This document shows positions 7,833 to 9,091 of a stretch of 9,091 bases of DNA, piece after piece. Under the pieces are notes generated by a model. That model saw only the letters and a program-made list of their open reading frames with translations, was not told the DNA's origin and did not search any database. Each line of letters starts with the position of its first letter. Within the stretch, counting starts at the first letter, position 1. The translations under genes were made by a program, and so were the position numbers. The DNA is from Pseudomonadales bacterium (lineage in GTDB: Bacteria > Pseudomonadota > Gammaproteobacteria > Pseudomonadales > Pseudohongiellaceae), in the NCBI GenBank assembly GCA_022360535.1, contig JAKSCP010000540.1, forward strand, positions 1-9,091, in the 5' to 3' direction.

Positions 7833-8308
7833 CAGGAGTTCCCTCCCATGGCCTTCGCACCGGCTTGCACAGACTTCACGATATTATGGTAACCGGTGCA
7901 ACGACAGATATTGCCTTCCAACTCTTTGCGCACCGTCTCCTCATCCAAATCGTTGCCATTGCGATTCACGATATCCAATGCACTCATGATCATACCAGGC
8001 GTGCAGAAGCCGCACTGCAAGCCATGGTCATCCATAAAGGCCTGTTGCATGGGATGTAACTCGGCACCGTCAGCGAGGCCTTCGATGGTTGTGACCTCGG
8101 CACCATCTGCCTGCACCGCCAGCATGGTGCAGGACTTGACCGATTTTCCATTAACATGAATCACACAGGCGCCGCATTGGCTGGTATCACAGCCCACATG
8201 GGTGCCAGTTAATCGTAACTGCTCTCTGAGGAAATGAACCAGCAAGGTGCGACTCTCAACTTCGCCGCTAACCGGACTGCCATTCACAGTCATACTTATA
8301 TTCATCAT
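7832..8308 (-). CDS. coxS: Iron-sulfur small subunit (2x[2Fe-2S]) of a CoxS/xanthine dehydrogenase-like hydroxylase
   Basis: A 158-residue protein of normal length with all eight cluster ligands. The N-terminal plant-ferredoxin-type [2Fe-2S] domain has Cys40, Cys45, Cys48 and Cys60 (GCDTSQCGAC...C). The C-terminal helical [2Fe-2S] domain has Cys99, Cys102 (QCGFC) and Cys135, Cys137 (CRC in NICRCTGY). It relays electrons from the molybdenum site of the large subunit to FAD on the medium subunit in the cytoplasmic heterotrimer. It begins with two adjacent ATG codons at 8308; GAGAAG lies just upstream and GGGGAGAG a little further, so either ATG may be used. It follows the CoxG-like gene by 41 bases and overlaps the large-subunit start by one base. 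Confidence 0.96.
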   Translation of the reverse strand: MMNISMTVNGSPVSGEVESRTLLVHFLREQLRLTGTHVGCDTSQCGACVIHVNGKSVKSCTMLAVQADGAEVTTIEGLADGAELHPMQQAFMDDHGLQCGFCTPGMIMSALDIVNRNGNDLDEETVRKELEGNICRCTGYHNIVKSVQAGAKAMGGNS

Positions 8309-8349
8309 CTTCTCACTCTCCCCTCTTTGCTCCCCAAGTGTTCGTTCAA

Positions 8350-8919
8350 TTAAAAGAATGCACCAAAAACCATAGCTGCAATCACCAGGGCGGCCACTAC
8401 ATAAATCCAGGTCGGGCGGGATTCACTCTCTTTTGCAGTGACTGCTTCGGAATCAGCTTCCCCGGTTTCCGAACCTTCTTTGGCGCTGACTATGGCGATG
8501 AAATTGTTAAAGAACTCATCTGCCAGTTTCTTTGCCGTACCGTCGATTAGCCGTGCGCCCAACTGCGCCAGCTTGCCACCAACGTTAGCAGTCACCTTAT
8601 AACTTAATAATGTGTCAGAACCATCTTCGCTCAGATCGACACTGGCACTACCCTTGGCGAAGCCTGCGGCACCGCCCTGACCTTCACCATTAATTGTGTA
8701 GCCGTTGGGTGGATCTACGTCGGTAAGACTGACATTGAACTTAAAGCGCGCCTTGACCGGGCCCACTTTGGTCGTGACCTGCGCAGTGAACTGGTTGTCA
8801 CCGACTTCTTCGAAGCTTTCACAGCCCGGCATGGCTGTTTTGAGAATTTCTGTGTTGTTAAGAGCAGCCCACACCGTTTCTCTGGGCGCGGGAATGCGCT
8901 GCTCGGAAGACATCTCCAT
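8350..8919 (-). CDS. coxG: CoxG-like SRPBCC protein with C-terminal membrane anchor
   Basis: A 189-residue protein. Residues 1-145 are an SRPBCC/START-like domain of the CoxG family: QRIPAPRETVWAALNNTEILKTAMPGCES is the diagnostic opening, and VGPVKARFKFNV and GGKLAQLGARLIDGTAKKLADEFFNNF are further family blocks. A low-complexity acidic linker (about 148-168, rich in Glu, Ser, Ala) leads to one hydrophobic segment, WIYVVAALVIAAMVFGAFF, at 171-189 that ends the protein. Family knowledge: CoxG links CO dehydrogenase to the membrane, and in mycobacteria it has been shown to extract menaquinone for the enzyme. By analogy it may bring quinone to this hydroxylase. It is first in the unit. The start could be ATG 8919 or ATG 8913; neither has a strong ribosome binding site. 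Confidence 0.92.
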   Translation of the reverse strand: MEMSSEQRIPAPRETVWAALNNTEILKTAMPGCESFEEVGDNQFTAQVTTKVGPVKARFKFNVSLTDVDPPNGYTINGEGQGGAAGFAKGSASVDLSEDGSDTLLSYKVTANVGGKLAQLGARLIDGTAKKLADEFFNNFIAIVSAKEGSETGEADSEAVTAKESESRPTWIYVVAALVIAAMVFGAFF

Positions 8920-8936
8920 ACTACTGCTACCTACTA

Positions 8937-8942
8937 CTTATA
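8937..8942 (-). promoter_or_regulatory. Possible -10 element upstream of the CoxG-like gene
   Basis: On the minus strand TATAAG (five of six matches to TATAAT) lies 17 bases before the ATG at 8919, in AT-rich DNA. No convincing -35 box is present 15-18 bases further upstream, where the palindrome arm begins, and the leader would be only about 10 bases long. This is a weak candidate, listed because it is the only promoter-like string before the unit. Confidence 0.2.
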
Positions 8943-8952
8943 AATTTCAATT

Positions 8953-9012
8953 GGAGTCAGAGTAAAAATACAGTAGTTCTGCTCAGAACTACTGTATTTT
9001 TACTCTGACCCC
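8953..9012. repeat. 60-base near-perfect palindrome, REP/RAYT-like
   Basis: Arms 8956-8981 and 8984-9009 are exact reverse complements (26 bp) around a 2-base centre (CT at 8982-8983). With one mismatch (8955/9010) the pairing extends to 8953 and 9012. Each arm starts, read inward, with GGAGTCAGAGTAAAAATAC (left, + strand) or GGGGTCAGAGTAAAAATAC (right, - strand). I recall GGGGTCAGAGTA-type ends as common near REP-associated tyrosine (IS200-like) transposases in proteobacteria, so this may be a REP/MITE-like unit. It lies between two minus-strand genes, so as RNA it would form a long hairpin after the upstream gene. No T-run follows the stem on the minus strand, so a classical terminator is not supported. 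Confidence 0.85.
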
Positions 9013-9024
9013 CTTTTTACTTTT

Positions 9025-9091
9025 TTACCAACCTACTGCCTGACCATCCTTACGATGATCTGAGCCTGCCCGATAGATGCCATTGACCGGA
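9025..9091 (-). CDS. C-terminal end of a probable gamma-glutamyltransferase (partial)
   Basis: Reading the minus strand from the edge gives 21 codons ending in a TAA at 9025-9027, with the C-terminus YRAGSDHRKDGQAVGW. The pattern G-(A/G)SD-x-R-x-DG-x-AxGY/W at the very end of a protein is what I know from the small subunit of bacterial gamma-glutamyltranspeptidases, which hydrolyse or transfer the gamma-glutamyl group of glutathione in the periplasm. Only this tail is visible, so the assignment rests on one short motif. The stop lies 105 bases upstream of the CoxG-like start, with the palindrome in between. Confidence 0.55.
   Translation of the reverse strand, partial: PVNGIYRAGSDHRKDGQAVGW

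Noticed and set aside
5475..8308. True (form I) aerobic carbon monoxide dehydrogenase
   Set aside because: The large subunit has ASRGAGR where form I needs AYxCSFR with the copper-binding cysteine, and the gene order is S-L-M rather than M-S-L.
8953..9012. Classical Rho-independent terminator of the upstream gene
   Set aside because: The stem is long but AT-rich, and no run of T follows it on the minus strand, where the upstream gene is transcribed.

Overview
The window is protein-dense bacterial DNA of intermediate GC. Its gene families (PQQ-dependent dehydrogenase, CoxL/xanthine-oxidase-type molybdenum hydroxylase, a probable gamma-glutamyltransferase) suit an aerobic, Gram-negative proteobacterium. 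A gammaproteobacterium is my best guess, but nothing in the sequence fixes the taxon.

Left part (1-1962, + strand): the C-terminal 494 residues of a periplasmic PQQ-dependent dehydrogenase whose start lies off the window, then a small GNAT-family acetyltransferase starting at GTG 27 bases downstream. These two genes face the rest of the window and meet it tail to tail at 1963-1979.

Central and right part (1980-8919, - strand): a tight, probably single transcription unit read from right to left. It encodes a CoxG-like SRPBCC protein with a C-terminal membrane anchor, a 2x[2Fe-2S] small subunit (CoxS-like), a molybdopterin large subunit (CoxL-like), an FAD-binding medium subunit (CoxM-like), a MoxR/CoxD-type AAA+ ATPase, a CoxE-type VWA protein and finally a macro-domain protein. 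Several junctions overlap or are under 20 bases. The S-L-M order and the ASRGAGR active-site loop (not the AYxCSFR of true CO dehydrogenase) point to the 'form II' or generic xanthine-dehydrogenase-like branch, so the substrate is unknown. Expected electron flow is substrate to molybdenum centre (L), two 2Fe-2S clusters (S), FAD (M), then a membrane quinone pool, with CoxG as a possible membrane or quinone link. The AAA+/VWA pair would mature the molybdenum site.

The main anomaly is a single in-frame TAG codon at 6594-6596 that cuts the large subunit into 412 and about 372 residues. The reading frame and family-like sequence continue on both sides, and the codon sits where the family usually has tyrosine (FP-Y-QTPV). 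The catalytic glutamate lies downstream, so without readthrough or suppression the enzyme should be dead. A recent nonsense mutation, a sequencing or assembly error, and readthrough are all possible.

Right edge (8920-9091): a near-perfect 60-base palindrome (8953-9012) with GGAG/GGGG-TCAGAG feet, which resembles the REP-like elements associated with RAYT transposases. Beyond it are the last 21 codons of a minus-strand gene whose C-terminus looks like a gamma-glutamyltransferase. I saw no tRNA, rRNA, CRISPR array or intact transposase.
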